Below, in pieces: positions 14,106 to 25,208 of a stretch of DNA of 64,000 nucleotides. The stretch comes from Siphonodentalium dalli. Its lineage: Eukaryota; Mollusca; Scaphopoda; Gadilida; Siphonodentaliidae. How positions within the stretch are numbered: the stretch's first letter is position 1; each line of letters starts with the position of its first letter. The translations under genes and the position numbers were made by a program. The notes under the pieces are model-generated. The model was not told the DNA's origin. It searched no databases and saw nothing but the letters and a program-made list of their open reading frames with translations. The stretch lies in NCBI GenBank assembly GCA_032622095.1, contig CP136069.1, positions 3,954,976 to 4,018,975 of the forward strand. Direction: 5' to 3'.

Positions 14106-15187
14106 TCCTCCGGGGGCACCGAACAGAAGTCCAAATTCACAAGCAGAGAAGAGGTCAGTTTTGCGTTGAAATATCCATTCAATGTTAGACACGCTGTGGA
14201 GATCTTGAAAGTACGTCCAAAAGATAACTTAGTCGGGATTGCCAAGGATCTTAGACCAGGCATGCACGGTACATATAATTCACACTCAAATACAGAACAC
14301 ACGTCTGGAAGACCTAAAGCAACATACGCAAATACATCATGCGAATCAATGATCGAGTTCGAATATCCAGCAGACAGAAGACTGTCCAGTGTCTGTGGAC
14401 CGTATGGCACATCAATCACATATTCACACGCATCGCTCTCGGGTGGTTCAGAAGAATTGCGAGTATCAAGATCGGTCGAGGTCTCTCCGACGAGGGGAAT
14501 ACATGTAGCAGCTGCCATCAATATACCCGGTGTCGCTAGGTTATACATGGGTGAAGTCGGTTGGTCATCTGGTGATATCGACCTACTAATATGTGCACCA
14601 AAAGCAAGCACATCCGACTGGGGATCTATCTGACAAGGGATCGAATGGTCGGGAGTTTCAGAACCTGAAACCGATGCGTCTATAGAGATCATAGTATCAC
14701 TAACATGTGAAGCACATTCGACTGTAACTGGTTCTGTACTGACTGAATTCAGACCATTGGGCACATGGACGTCGGCTGAACTTCTGTCACCAAACGAAGC
14801 TGGTACAGTACATTCCGGGTGGTCTGCTTCTGTGGACGGGAAATATCGAACTAGCTGGGTTGTGCACGTGTCTCTTACATCAAGATGTCCATCAAGATAC
14901 TGTCCAATCATGGAACACCTGTCTCGCACACCTCGCATGGCATCCTCTATAAGGTCAGCTTCTCTTAAATAAGCATCGTCATTCTCTATGTGTTCTATTA
15001 TATCCCAGGATGATCGACCTAGGGCTTTAACATTAGTTCTGATCAGCAATTGAATGTCTAAGAGTTCCTCTGCGCATTCCAGAGATTGAAAATCCATGAG
15101 AACATCGGCCTTGTGGACAAGATCTAGCGTGTCATCGAAGAGATGTGTCCATATCGTTATGCTCATGCGTTCCTTTGTCGAATTCAT
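14093..15187 (-). CDS. Gag-like protein of the LTR element, 364 aa
   Basis: A single intact ORF fills the element, starting 32 bases inside the 5' LTR boundary and stopping 13 bases inside the 3' LTR. The first ~110 residues are acidic and helical-looking (DDAYLREADLIEDAMRGV is typical), as at the N-terminus of BEL-type gag polyproteins. The middle is Ser/Thr/Pro-rich and probably disordered. The last ~90 residues contain a few cysteines, but I see no CCHC zinc knuckle, protease DTG or RT motif. The reading frame is open over 364 codons in a young element, so it may still be expressed and depend on an autonomous partner in trans. The BEL assignment rests on the leader and layout only. Confidence 0.6.
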   Translation of the reverse strand: MNSTKERMSITIWTHLFDDTLDLVHKADVLMDFQSLECAEELLDIQLLIRTNVKALGRSSWDIIEHIENDDAYLREADLIEDAMRGVRDRCSMIGQYLDGHLDVRDTCTTQLVRYFPSTEADHPECTVPASFGDRSSADVHVPNGLNSVSTEPVTVECASHVSDTMISIDASVSGSETPDHSIPCQIDPQSDVLAFGAHISRSISPDDQPTSPMYNLATPGILMAAATCIPLVGETSTDLDTRNSSEPPESDACEYVIDVPYGPQTLDSLLSAGYSNSIIDSHDVFAYVALGLPDVCSVFECELYVPCMPGLRSLAIPTKLSFGRTFKISTACLTLNGYFNAKLTSSLLVNLDFCSVPPEDVGD

Positions 15188-15199
15188 GTTGTGTCCAGG

Positions 15200-15217
15200 A
15201 TCCGGTTCGAGGGACCA
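15200..15217 (-). promoter_or_regulatory. Putative tRNA primer-binding site of the LTR element
   Basis: Two bases inside the 5' LTR the minus strand reads TGGTCCCTCGAACCGG. It starts with TGG, the complement of a tRNA CCA end, and contains the complement of a T-loop TTCGA. Similar leaders follow LTRs of BEL/Pao elements as I remember them; the tRNA is not identified. Confidence 0.6.
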
Positions 15218-15219
15218 AA

Positions 15220-15475
15220 TGTCGGGAAGTACGGATAAGTATCGGGAAGATCGAAGAAGTCGGACAAGCGAAGTACTGCATATATCACCTTTACTGTCAG
15301 CTACATAATCACAATCTCATTCAATAACACAAGCACATATTGTCACATTCACAGTTCACTCACGCGCATATAATAGCGCGTGCGTAATCACATGCATTGT
15401 CTGTTGATCACTCAGCCACAGTCGTTACCACAATTGACCGTCCGATATATACAGGGGCGTATCTAATCCCCGACA
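15220..15475 (-). repeat. 5' LTR (element orientation)
   Basis: 256 bases, near-identical to 13850-14105. It is followed on the minus strand by TT and then the primer-binding-like sequence. It is bordered on the right directly by ATC satellite. Confidence 0.92.
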
Positions 15476-15582
15476 TCATCATCATTAATAGCATCACCAT
15501 CATCATAAACATCGTCATCTCACCATCATCAGCATCGTAATCATCATTAACATCGTCATCTCACCATCATCATCAATAGCTT
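15476..15582. repeat. (ATC)n satellite, right edge
   Basis: About 107 bases of the same satellite continue after the LTR element (AATAGCATCACC, TTAACATCGTCATCTCACC). They end at CAATAGC before AT-rich unique sequence. This is the right boundary of the macrosatellite. Confidence 0.93.
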
Positions 15583-17840
15583 CTTAATTATCTTCATTAT
15601 CTTCCCATCCTGACTCGGAACAACATCACTTTTGAAAATGTTTATCTGCAACACTATATATACCTTCCTTGTAAACAGATGCATCGTTCTGTTATACAGC
15701 CATTAGCAAATATAGGGCATCATACCATACATCATGCTCATCAGAGGTGGACAAGCAATAAAGGCGAATTTGTATCTATCCATATACCCTATTTGAAGTC
15801 TTGAACACATCAAGTACTGAAGGGATTATACTCTCAATATCAACAGAGGTTGTGGCCGAATGGCTATTTTATCAGACACGATACGATTTATAATGCTGCA
15901 TATGTTTTTTTTCTGAAAGCCTGGGACACTTTACAAAAAGCGGCTGACAAATAATAACAAGAGCATCGCTAGGGCAAAATACGCCTTTAGTCATTTCGAA
16001 TTGTACTACCGCAAAATAAATTAATACTTTGAGCTTACATTTGAAGAAAATCTGATATACCCCTAATTTCAATGCCAAAATGCGGTCAAATTCTAAGTCG
16101 AAAAATGGCCGTAACTCATGTAAAATAATTAGACAGAACCTATATTCGAACTTGGCCTGTAGTTTTAGCTGGGAAATACACATACCAGCTTTGGTTCAGA
16201 TCAAATAATCAAAACTGGAGTTATCGGTCGGAAACCGAAATGTTATGAAATTGGTCAAATTCCAAACTGGAGTTATCGATCGGAAACCAAAAATGTTAAC
16301 GGACGGACGGACGGATAGACTGATAACATAATAAGACCTTTTTTTTCAAAAGGGCGTATAAAAATGCAATTATAACTGTCTATGTGACCACCAACGCTAT
16401 TTTCAGTCACGACAACACCACGAACTGAAGGTATATGCTTTCATTTTTAACTGAGGATGGACAGTTCTATCAGGAAGTAAATAATTTATATGGATGGTTT
16501 GGTTCATGAATCCTGGGAGTCTGTGGCACTTTGCAATAATCGGCTGGCAAATACGGAAGGCGAATTGTCACTGTTTTTGGGACCCCCTACCTATTTGAAG
16601 TATTTGACATACCACGAACTAAATGTATATGCTATGTAATTTAGCAGAGGGTGTGGAGAAAATGCTATTGGAAATAAGATCAGGAAATATACAATTATTT
16701 TGGTGGTCCCGTTCCCGAAAGCCTGCGTCACCTTACACGAAGCGAACGGCAAATCAGAAAGACAATTTTTCGTTTGTTTGGAGACCACCTACCCTATTTT
16801 AAGTCTTGAACACTCAACAAACTGAATATATAGGCCTAACAACATTTTCCCAGCTACACATCACAATCTCTTGCGTTTGATTTAGATATACTGGCATGTA
16901 CAACTGAGAGTACTGCCACCCTGGTGGGAATTCATTTGAACATACTATTTATTTTCTATATATATTTTTGTTTATTATTTAGAGGGACACTTGCAATCAC
17001 TTTGGCAACAAAAGTTATTTTTTTTTATTTGTGAGACTATATGTATACATTGTGTGTCATATGTTGTCTATAACAAATATTTCAGTCCTACAAAGTCGAC
17101 GTCGATCCATGTTTATATATATAGCTGTTATCGATAAAAATGTGTTGCTGTGGGTGTTGTTGTAACTGGGGGTCTGGAAGCCTGAACACGTCTTTAATCA
17201 CTTAAAAAATGTTACCGTGCCCAATGTTCAGCTAACGAGTCATGTGGGCTCCCATTATGATAAATTTGGAAATTTAGTGAAGTTATCAAAAATATGAAAT
17301 TTTTCAACCAAAAACGTGATTGGGGGAGGGGTAGCTAAAATCCGTTATCTCGCAATCCGATCAAAATTGACGTATACTTCTTTCTACACATGACTGTCAG
17401 CTAACTACTACACCATATGGATTAATTATTTGTGCATTAATGCAATATCCATTTCAATGATAATGTTTGATAAAAAAAAATTTAAACGGCGATTTGTCAG
17501 CAAAAAATAAATGTTTCGGCTGCAAATCGCAGGATAATCCAAATTAACAAACACTCTTTTCATATCAGGTAGAATATGGTATGATGTAGTACTTCTAACA
17601 CCAAAACTGTTGGCAAATAAGTTATTTTCTGGAAAAGGTTACTAGTGGGTATCGTTCATCGTCGATTTGGCAATAGCCACCACCGATTCCGTTATTTTTC
17701 ACTATCATTTTCGTGAAAAATATATATTTCTTCTTTGAAAAAAGTTACGAGACTTCAACTTGTTCTACTGCACATGGGTAGGTGCACGTATCTCGAAAAC
17801 TAGAGCGCTTTTAACCTAACATTTTGTCTGGTAAACTTAA
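15583..17840. other. Non-coding region with decayed dispersed repeats
   Basis: No supported gene. Diverged copies of a ~200-base motif can be followed around 15765-15860, 16500-16660 and 16720-16830, with shared words such as CTATTTGAAGTCTTGAACAC, AAAGCCTG and CGGCTG/CAAAT. They are interrupted by a segment ending in GGACGGACGGACGGATAG and AAAAGGGCGTATAAAA (16300-16370), a repeat style common in marine invertebrate genomes. 16900-17840 is AT-rich and I recognise nothing in it. Upstream exons of the lectin gene were not found here. Confidence 0.6.
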
Positions 17841-18556
17841 CATTTTATTTTAACAGGGTTCCCGTGGATTGACGGTACATACACCACGTATATAGATGTG
17901 TAACCCGACATGTTTTATTTTAACAGGGTTCCCGTGGATTGACGGTACATACACCACGTATATAGATGTGTAACGCGACATGTTTTATTTTAACAGGGTT
18001 CCTGTGGATTGACGGTACATACACCACGTATATAGATGTGTAACGCGACATGTTTTATTTTAACAGGGTTCCCGTTGATTGGCGGTACATACACCACGTA
18101 TATAGATGTGTAACGCGACATGTTTTATTTTAACAGGGTTCCCGTTGATTGGCGGTACATACAGCACGTATATAGATGTGTAACCCGACATGTTTTATTT
18201 TAACAGGGTTCCCGTGGATTGACGGTACATACACCACGTATATAGATGTGTAACGCGACATGTTTTATTTTAACAGGGTTCCCGTGGATTGACGGTACAT
18301 ACACCACGTATATAGATGTGTATCGCGACATGTTTTATTTTAACAGGGTTCCCGTGGATTGACGGTACATGCACCACGTATATAGATGTGTAACGCGACA
18401 TGTTTTATTTTAACAGGGTTCCCGTGGATTGACGGTACATACACCACGTATATAGATGTGTAACGCGACATGTTTTATTTTAACAGGGTTCCCGTGGATT
18501 GACGGTACATACACCACGTATATAGATGTGTAACGCGACATGTTTTATTTTAACAG
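17841..18556 (+). repeat. 70-bp tandem array carrying a splice acceptor in every unit
   Basis: Ten full 70-base units start at 17841 and then every 70 bases from 17911 to 18471. A 16-base head (18541-18556) becomes the acceptor of the lectin exon. Each unit holds TTTTATTTTAACAG, a good polypyrimidine/AG acceptor, then 43-45 bases that after a 2-base phase read FPWIDGTYTTYIDV and TAA. The real exon starts in the same phase with YGVSIDG. So each unit looks like the acceptor plus the first ~15 codons of a lectin exon. Copies differ at a few positions (for example the variant GTTGATTGGCGG at 18051-18190). Confidence 0.93.
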
Positions 18557-18774
18557 ATTATGGCGTGTCGATTGACGGCAGGGATAGAGACGGATCGGAC
18601 GTCATGATGACGTGGGACGGAGTGAGGCTGCCGTTCGTTGACTGGGCGCCCGGTGAGCCATACGGCGGGGATGAGGACTGCATGGGCGCCGGGTACTACT
18701 CCTCTCGGGGCCGGTATCTGATGTTTGACTATACATGCAGCTACGGACGCCAGTCTGTGTGCGAGATGATGTGA
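18557..18774 (+). CDS. C-type lectin domain, 3'-terminal exon
   Basis: Follows TTTTATTTTAACAG and enters in phase 2 (two bases complete a codon). It encodes about 71 residues and a TGA at 18772-18774. Visible C-type lectin features are SIDG near the start, MTWDG, FVDWAPGEPYGGDEDC, MFDYTC and a final VCE. The three cysteines match the second half of the CTLD disulphide pattern. The usual sugar/calcium motif EPN reads EPY, and WND reads MFD, so classical mannose-type calcium binding is doubtful. Only the last exon is in view. Secretion and ligand cannot be judged. A broken copy lies 30 bases downstream. Confidence 0.75.
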
Positions 18775-18805
18775 GGCACATGTAACACACGACAGAGACC
18801 AGGGC

Positions 18806-18990
18806 GTGTGACGTCATGATGACGTGGGACGGAGGGAAGCTGCCGTTCGTGGACTTGGTGCCCCGTTATCCACACGGCGGGAATTATGACTGCATGCTCG
18901 CCTCGTACTCCTCATCCGCGGCCGGTATCGAATGTATGACTTCCCATGCATATGGACACCCCCGTCTTTTTGCGAGATGATGTGAGGCAC
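18806..18990 (+). pseudogene. Tandem broken copy of the lectin exon
   Basis: GACGTCATGATGACGTGGG through GATGATGTGAGGCACATG repeats 18597-18783 with many substitutions. It reads MTWDGGKLPFVD, then loses WAPGEP (VPRYPHGG instead), and shifts frame after the ASYSS codons, so the last cysteines are out of frame. The acceptor and first ~35 bases are not duplicated. Probably a non-functional local duplication. Confidence 0.8.
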
Positions 18991-19904
18991 ATGACAGAAT
19001 GACCAGTTATATATATAGGGGCCTATATATATAATGAATACTAACATTTCTGATGCACCTAAAAAGTTGATTTGCAAATGTTGTTTTTGAAGAGTTTAAA
19101 ATCTGGTCATTTTGAGTATGTCATTAGCGTCCAGGGCGGACATTTTTCAAACATCAATTAAATACATAAAATATATCAGTGACTATAACATTTCACATCA
19201 TATTTCAACAACTCAACTTCAATTATAATGGAATTCGGCAGCAAACTGTTTCTGGATTATAAAATTGAATGTTGAATTTATTGGAATGTTGTATGATTAT
19301 TAGGTGTCTGCCTTATTCTGACAAAATATAAAATGTCTGCCTTAGGATGGTCTACAATGTATATTTAAAAAAAACAATTACCAGACGCTAAGTATTTATA
19401 TATCTTATGTTTAAGTATATTTTGTAATGGCTTCTATAGTATTATGGCCTATTGGGCCTATCCATAGCAAAATTATGTAATCAGTTTTGAAAACGAACAC
19501 AAATCAAAAAAGTTTATATGTCTACCTATAATGCGGGTTTTATATGGTTGGTCTGCCAAATCAAAAGTTTGATAAATTTGATTCACAACCAGTCGTAGAC
19601 GAGTTGTGAATAACATTTATCAACCGAGTTTCATAAAATCTTATATTCCAACATAACGAGTTTCAGATCTTGTATAGCACATACAAAAGTAGAGCTTTAT
19701 GCCTTTTTAACAAATCAAAATCCTTAAAAGAAGATAGAAAATGCATACATTTGCAGCGTTGGCTGAGATGCTTCACAATCGTATATGACTGACAGTATTG
19801 CGCACTTTGGGGCTGGTGGCGGAAAGTATAGTTCCCCAATTTGCCTCTTTGTTTTTATGTCTATTTTCGATAGTGCAACGAAGTTAACAATAATTTAACG
19901 TTAA
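18991..19904. other. AT-rich intergenic DNA, no feature recognised
   Basis: No exon, RNA gene or clear repeat seen. A short imperfect palindrome of TATATA lies at 19007-19033. Confidence 0.5.
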
Positions 19905-20400
19905 TGAACAAAACAAAGCAATGCATTGGTGCTGGTGTCATGCGCTGATTTTTGCGATAGTATTTATTCGCCTGAATCAATGTAAAGACGCGTGGTCATT
20001 TTGTTGGCACGATGTCAAGTGATATGTAACTAATTTGCACGCGCCGCCCAGGAAGCACGCATCGATTCATAACTAGTGAGAGATAAGGAAATATGTAATG
20101 GCTTTTTAATGATATAATAGGGGTTTAATGTGATATATATATTTAAATTGAATGTTTGCCTTCATTATTTTGCATTTACTGGTGTTGGTGATCATGCGCG
20201 GCTTTTCGAAATATTATTAATCCGCCTGAATCAATGTAATGACGCATATCATTTTGTTGGCGTGATGCCAAGCGATGTGTAACTAATTTTCCCGGGAAGC
20301 ACGTGCCTATTCATAACTGGTGAGAGATAAGGAAACATGTAATGGCTTTTTAAATTATATAGTAGGGGTTTCATATGCTATATACAAATTGAATGTTTGT
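19905..20400. repeat. Two-copy tandem duplication, ~245 bp
   Basis: 19910-20150 and 20165-20400 share long stretches: GCCTGAATCAATGTAA, CATTTTGTTGGC, GAGAGATAAGGAAA, ATGTAATGGCTTTTTAA and TAGGGGTTT. Moderately diverged. No coding potential seen. Confidence 0.8.
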
Positions 20401-20624
20401 CTTCACTGGTAATCCACATGTGTACCCATGTTACAATTTGTATTTACATCTACAATGTATATGCCACTGACTCAACCATTTTCTGTCATATCTATTTTGA
20501 TAATCAGAATAAAAGAATTAAAATTTATTAAAGCTGGTATATATCTCTTCCTGACAAGTGATTCCTGACACACACAATAAACTCCAGACTATCTCTATCT
20601 CTGCCTCTCATTCAGTCTCTCCCA

Positions 20625-20953
20625 CAATATATGTGACCCTGTGCCAATGCATTCTCTTATATATGCGAGTCGACCATATAACAATTTTTTATCAATGGAG
20701 CCCCACACATATATAGAAGCATATAGAAGAGTGTCGTCTGCTCATGTTTGTCTGGGGCTCTGTATGATTAAATTATAAAATTGTTAAAGAATACAAGAAA
20801 AAATTATTAAAATTGTCAAAAATTGTTAGGCCAATGAATTCTCTTATATATGCGAGGCGACCTATGGTCGACTCGCATATATAAGAGAATGCATTGGCAC
20901 AGGGTAAAAAAATCCCGACTTACGACTGGATTTGATATGGCGGGTCACATATA
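20625..20953. mobile_element. Composite hairpin MITE with GTGACCC/GGGTCAC ends
   Basis: Outer ends ATATGTGACCC and GGGTCACATATAT are inverted. Inside are a truncated left copy of the 69-bp hairpin module (GCCAATGCATTCTC at 20643), a nested inverted hairpin MITE whose ends read GAGCCCCACACATATA and GTCTGGGGCTC (about 20698-20765), an AT-rich spacer, and a complete right hairpin at 20830-20898. A nest of at least three insertions. Confidence 0.75.
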
Positions 20954-22120
20954 TCTCTGGGCTATTTAAATCAGCAGACTCCAGTTAACAATGGGAGTGT
21001 CTGTCATCACCTATGTGATACACAATTACCCCCCTTATACCATAACGCTCACACCCTTCAAAAATGAATAACCAACAGACAAAATACACCATAAGGTGAT
21101 GACAGGTCATGGGTATATGGTGCACCCTCTCTCTCTCTACCCGAATTAAAAATGTTCAGAAATGAGTTTGATATGGGCGCTATAACGGCTATATATATAT
21201 ATAAAATCGACTAATTTCATTCACGTTAAAAACAAACTTATGTACAAGAGAATTTGAATGTTGAACGGACGTTGAATGTTGTGCTAACTACACACGAATG
21301 TTGAATGATGTGCTAACTTCATGGACCCGTTCAACTGTGCGTGGGTGAATAATATGCCATTTGTTGTTGCTAAATCACCTCTGTGGACATATATAACCAC
21401 AACAGGCACTGGTCTACATACTCATACTGACTGTGGATTCTTCTTCTTGTGCCACCAGTCCATCTAAAAATCTCAAGATATCCTCGTGCCAATAGGATCA
21501 AATTAGACCTATATATTCACATAGGTTCAAATTAGACCTATATATACACATAGGTTCAAATTGGACCTATATATTCACATATAGGTTCATATTGGACTTA
21601 TTTTTCAGAAATAATCCCACATTGAGCTTATATCCTTTATTCCGTTGAATGGTGCGGGCCCGGAAACACGTTTGGAAGAGCGTGCATCTGGGAAGTCGTA
21701 TCGATGAAAAAGTTGATTAAATAGTGCCAATATATGGGCTTATTTCGTATTGAAACAAGCACATATCCGCCTTATTTTGAACACCGCGTTTTACGCCTAC
21801 ACAGGGTGTACTTTTTTCTCAAATACTCTTTATATGGGCCTAAAACGCGACATTCAAAATAATCCCGTATGTTACTTCTTTTCACAAATCAGTTCATATT
21901 GGCATTATTTGAGAACTCAAATACGTTCTATATAGACCTAAACTCTGGTTATTAAAACGGCCCCATTTGGAAATTTTGCGCTTATTATCAATAAAACAGG
22001 CTGGAAAATAACACTAATAAACAAACTCACAGCCTACCATAATTATGTATGCTCTTTATACTGGGTTTGCATTATGACCGGCACCATGCATCCAACGGAA
22101 TAACGGGTATACGTCCCGTT
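20954..22120. other. Intergenic DNA with a short minisatellite
   Basis: No gene seen. At about 21490-21605 a ~38-base unit (AGGTTCAAATTAGACCTATATATTCACAT) is repeated about four times. A pair of ATGTTGAATG-type repeats lies near 21250-21310. The remainder is AT-rich. Confidence 0.55.
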
Positions 22121-22123
22121 TAG

Positions 22124-22505
22124 CCCTTTACCCAACAAACCGGCCAAATAAAGCTTCAACAGCCTAAAATATCTTCGGTCTGTCTCAATAGAACCATACA
22201 AATATGGATATCATTGGAACCGGCTCCTTGACCACATTGTGATAGTTACAGTTATGCCCTGTGCCAATGCATTCTCTTATATATGCGAGTCGACCATAGG
22301 TCGCCTCGCATATATAAGAGAATGCATTGGCCTAAAAAAAATCTTTTTTTAACACTTTTTACCATTTTTTCTTACATTCTTTAACAATTTTATAATTTTT
22401 AATTTGTTAAGCCAATGCATTCTCTTATATATGCGAGGCGACCTATGGTCGACTCGCATATATAAGAGAATGCATTGGCACAGGGCCGTTCTGTTGGGTA
22501 AAGGG
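22124..22505 (+). mobile_element. TTAA-type (piggyBac-like) MITE, family A, copy 1
   Basis: Terminal inverted repeats CCCTTTACCCAACA and TGTTGGGTAAAGGG. The right flank is TTAA and the left flank TTAG, a decayed TTAA. It carries two hairpin modules in opposite orientation at 22263-22331 and 22411-22479, between conserved arms (AAAGCTTCAACAGCC, GGATATCATTGGAACCGG). TTAA duplication and CCC starts are hallmarks of piggyBac-mobilised MITEs. No transposase inside. Confidence 0.85.
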
Positions 22506-22509
22506 TTAA

Positions 22510-23589
22510 GGGCTTAAATCAGAATCAAATAAGTCCAAAATGAACACATGTGAATATTTATCTTTATATATATTTGCTAATGTCTATCTGTGTTCTACAG
22601 AAATTCACAGGGGACCATCTAAATGGCACCAAATGGGTCTACTATAGGGGTAATTTTTTACGAGAAAGATAATGACGCGGGTTAGAATTTCTAAAGTGAT
22701 GCCGTTGTTGTCAGGGACAGACAAGGGGGAGGGCCGATTTCCACCAGATTGATACACATTCTTCTCCGTAATACGAGTAAGCTAATCGTGTGGTATAGAT
22801 ATGCCAAATTGGTGCCGCCTGGGTGAGAGATATGGGTGGGCTAAATTTGATACGAATTTGTATACTCGCCAATTTTCATCAAATTTATATATATGCATAT
22901 CCATAATGAGTAAGTGTGTGGTTTAATGATGACAAAATTGGCGCCGCTTCAGTCTAAAATAGGGACGGGAGGGTCACCAAAACTGATTTAGTCTGTTCCA
23001 TTCAATATAGTTTCCACAAAAAATTACAATAAACCACTCAAAATCTAGCTGTCGTGCACATGTAGCTGATATACATGTACAGCACAGCAACATTTCTTTT
23101 AACCTGAGAATATTTTGCCAATATATAGCGCCATGAACAAAACATTTCTTTAAAACACCCCATGGAGATATGATAGCCAGGTGTCCTCAAAATCTTAGTC
23201 TAACCCACTAGATTGATTGATACATCTCTATATATATGTAAAACCCAATTGTCGTCTTTTATTTTTGCGAACTAATGTGTTTATGATGTTCTTTCGTGTC
23301 ATAACGTCTGACGTATACGCAGTTGTAAATAAATAAATAAATACTTCTTTATTGGTGGAACGTATTAATCGGGATAAACAAAATGACAATCGACAAGGTG
23401 AGCCACTACTTATATTCCATGTGTAAGAATCGTGTTTTGTGATGCTATTTGAATATACAATTTATGAGAAAACGTGTAACACTTTCAGCAAGAGTATTCT
23501 CTATTCCCACAAAATATCCACAGCATGCAGAGAGTTTCACATCTCTTTAACCTGGGCAACGCCATCTAACCCTGCTAGTTGTCTATATA
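22510..23589. other. Intergenic DNA, no gene recognised
   Basis: Two related stretches with GGTGCCGCCTGGG/GGCGCCGCTTCAG and GGTAGAGATATGCCAAATT-type words suggest a decayed duplicated repeat around 22720-22990. Otherwise AT-rich with nothing recognised. Confidence 0.45.
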
Positions 23590-24450
23590 GTCCCACCATA
23601 TGAGGGAAGCAGGCCCCCAGTAACCCCTAATTAAATTTTTACGACATGGAAATGCTATATATTTGTGCAGGAGATGTCTCTTTACTGAATTGTACTAGAA
23701 CTACTGGGTGGAGACACACTCTCATGGGACAGGGAAGCTGATAATAACAATAGGGGTTTCTACCCAATTTTAAGTCAATATGTACACCAAAATTATGAGG
23801 GGATACTTAGTGTCCTCAGGGACCCCTAATTCCATTTATATGACCATGGTAATGCAATATATCTGTGGAGATATTTCGTATCTGAAATATACTAGAGCCC
23901 CGGGCTGTAGACACATTCATGGGACAGGGATGCTGATGATAAAATTGGCATTTTTACCTAATTTTAAGTCAAAAAGTACACCACATGAGGGAAGCAAGCC
24001 CCCATGGACCACTTCTTTGACCATGGAAATGGTATATATCTGTGCAGGAGGTGTCCATTTAATAAAGTATACTAGAGCTCCGGTGTTAAGACACTTAATT
24101 CATGAGGCAGGGACGCCATTTTCGAGTCAATATAAATATATGCCCACCACATGAAGTAATCAGGCCCACAGTAACCTATTTTTCCCCATCTTATGGCCAT
24201 GGACATAATATATATCTGTGCAGAAGATGTCCCTTTACTGAAATTTATTGGAGCTCAGGGGTGGAGACACACATTCATGTGACAAGGATGCTGATATTGA
24301 AATAGGGGGTTTTACCAATTCAAGCCCAAGGGACCCTAATTCCCTTTTTATGACCATGTAAATTGTATATATCTGAGATGTCCTTCATTCAAATATACCA
24401 GAGCTCCGGATGGAGACACACATTCGTGGGGCAGGGATGATGATATGCAT
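23590..24450. repeat. Diverged tandem repeat, ~160-200 bp unit, five copies
   Basis: The landmark GACCATGGAAATG..TATATCTGTGCAGGAG..GTCC recurs near 23643, 23842, 24019, 24194 and 24351. Each copy is followed by TACTAGAGCTCC and GGAGACACACATTCATGGGACAGGGATG. Units have diverged by indels. The open frames across them are repeat artefacts. Confidence 0.85.
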
Positions 24451-24821
24451 TTGGAAATAAATAATCGTTGAGTGTTGCCACGACGGAGGACGAGCTAGCC
24501 GACAGACAGCAAAAAATGCCAGCTAACTAAACGACCATAGGGCCTGGCATTTTTCAGTTCAATTTTGCCAGCATATGACAGGACCCGTAATGTCTGAAAA
24601 GATGAATCAGTATTGATTATTTATGTCTGCCAGACTATTGAAAACATGATTGAATAATATTTATGTTATTTTATGACGTTTTGGTCACTCATACAAATAG
24701 TTCTTCCAATGGCTGTCAAAGAAACTAAAATATGCAATGAAAAATGTTTTATTTATTTTATTGGGTTACGGTCTTAAAATATGGTGCATATTTTTAGTCA
24801 ATATTCGCCCGACTGACCACA

Positions 24822-25208
24822 CTCTAAATAAAGTTTAGTTACGCATGACTAAATTTTAGTCAACTTTTAAGGTCAAAACTCCTCCGAATAAACAATTCTT
24901 AAATAAACTATTTTCTGACTAAATATATACAAACTCAATTGGGTTACCTCGTTTTCCTCCTACACAATTTTAGTTAATTGTAACTCACTAAATTGGGTCA
25001 AAATTAATTAGTAACTCTTAACCCAATATTTAGTAAGGTTTTAACCCAATATGTAACTAATCATTGGGTTACACAAAGTAACCAAATGGAATTGTGTTAT
25101 AAAATTAACTTAATATTTTGTAGCCTTTAACTAGAATTGAGTCATGTATGACTAAATAATGTGGGTCAAAAGTGACTAAATATTGGGTCCATGTTCTTCT
25201 CAGTGTAA
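24822..25208. mobile_element. Putative MITE whose right end seeds the following minisatellite
   Basis: The left end CACACTCTAAATAAAG and the right end, read in reverse as TTACACTGAGAAGAAC, are similar inverted ends. The body is filled with TTTAGTCA / TTGGGTTA words in both orientations. No ORF. Family not identified. Confidence 0.5.

Larger units (their letters stand above)
13850..15475 (-). mobile_element. Young non-autonomous LTR retrotransposon (BEL/Pao-like leader, gag only)
   Basis: Two 256-bp direct repeats differ at only one position seen (an A/G near 13868 versus 15238). They begin TGTCGGGAAG and end ATCCCCGACA. Between them are 1.1 kb with a primer-binding-like site beside the right LTR and one long minus-strand ORF, so the element reads right to left. 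No protease, integrase or RT is present. Flanks are CCATC (13845-13849) and TCATC (15476-15480), a possible 5-bp target duplication with one mismatch; the ATC target makes this hard to judge. The element inserted in the satellite very recently. Confidence 0.9.

Noticed and set aside
14166-14972. Plus-strand open frames opposite the LTR element ORF
   Set aside because: They are antisense shadows of the 364-codon minus-strand frame, which is the one matching LTR, primer site and element orientation.
15195-15219. tRNA gene fragment (GGTTCGAGG)
   Set aside because: Only the T-arm-like part is present, immediately inside the LTR; it is better explained as a primer-binding site.
23780-24305. 124- and 67-codon open frames as genes
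   Set aside because: They run through a diverged five-copy tandem repeat and share repeated words; no recognisable domain or splice context.
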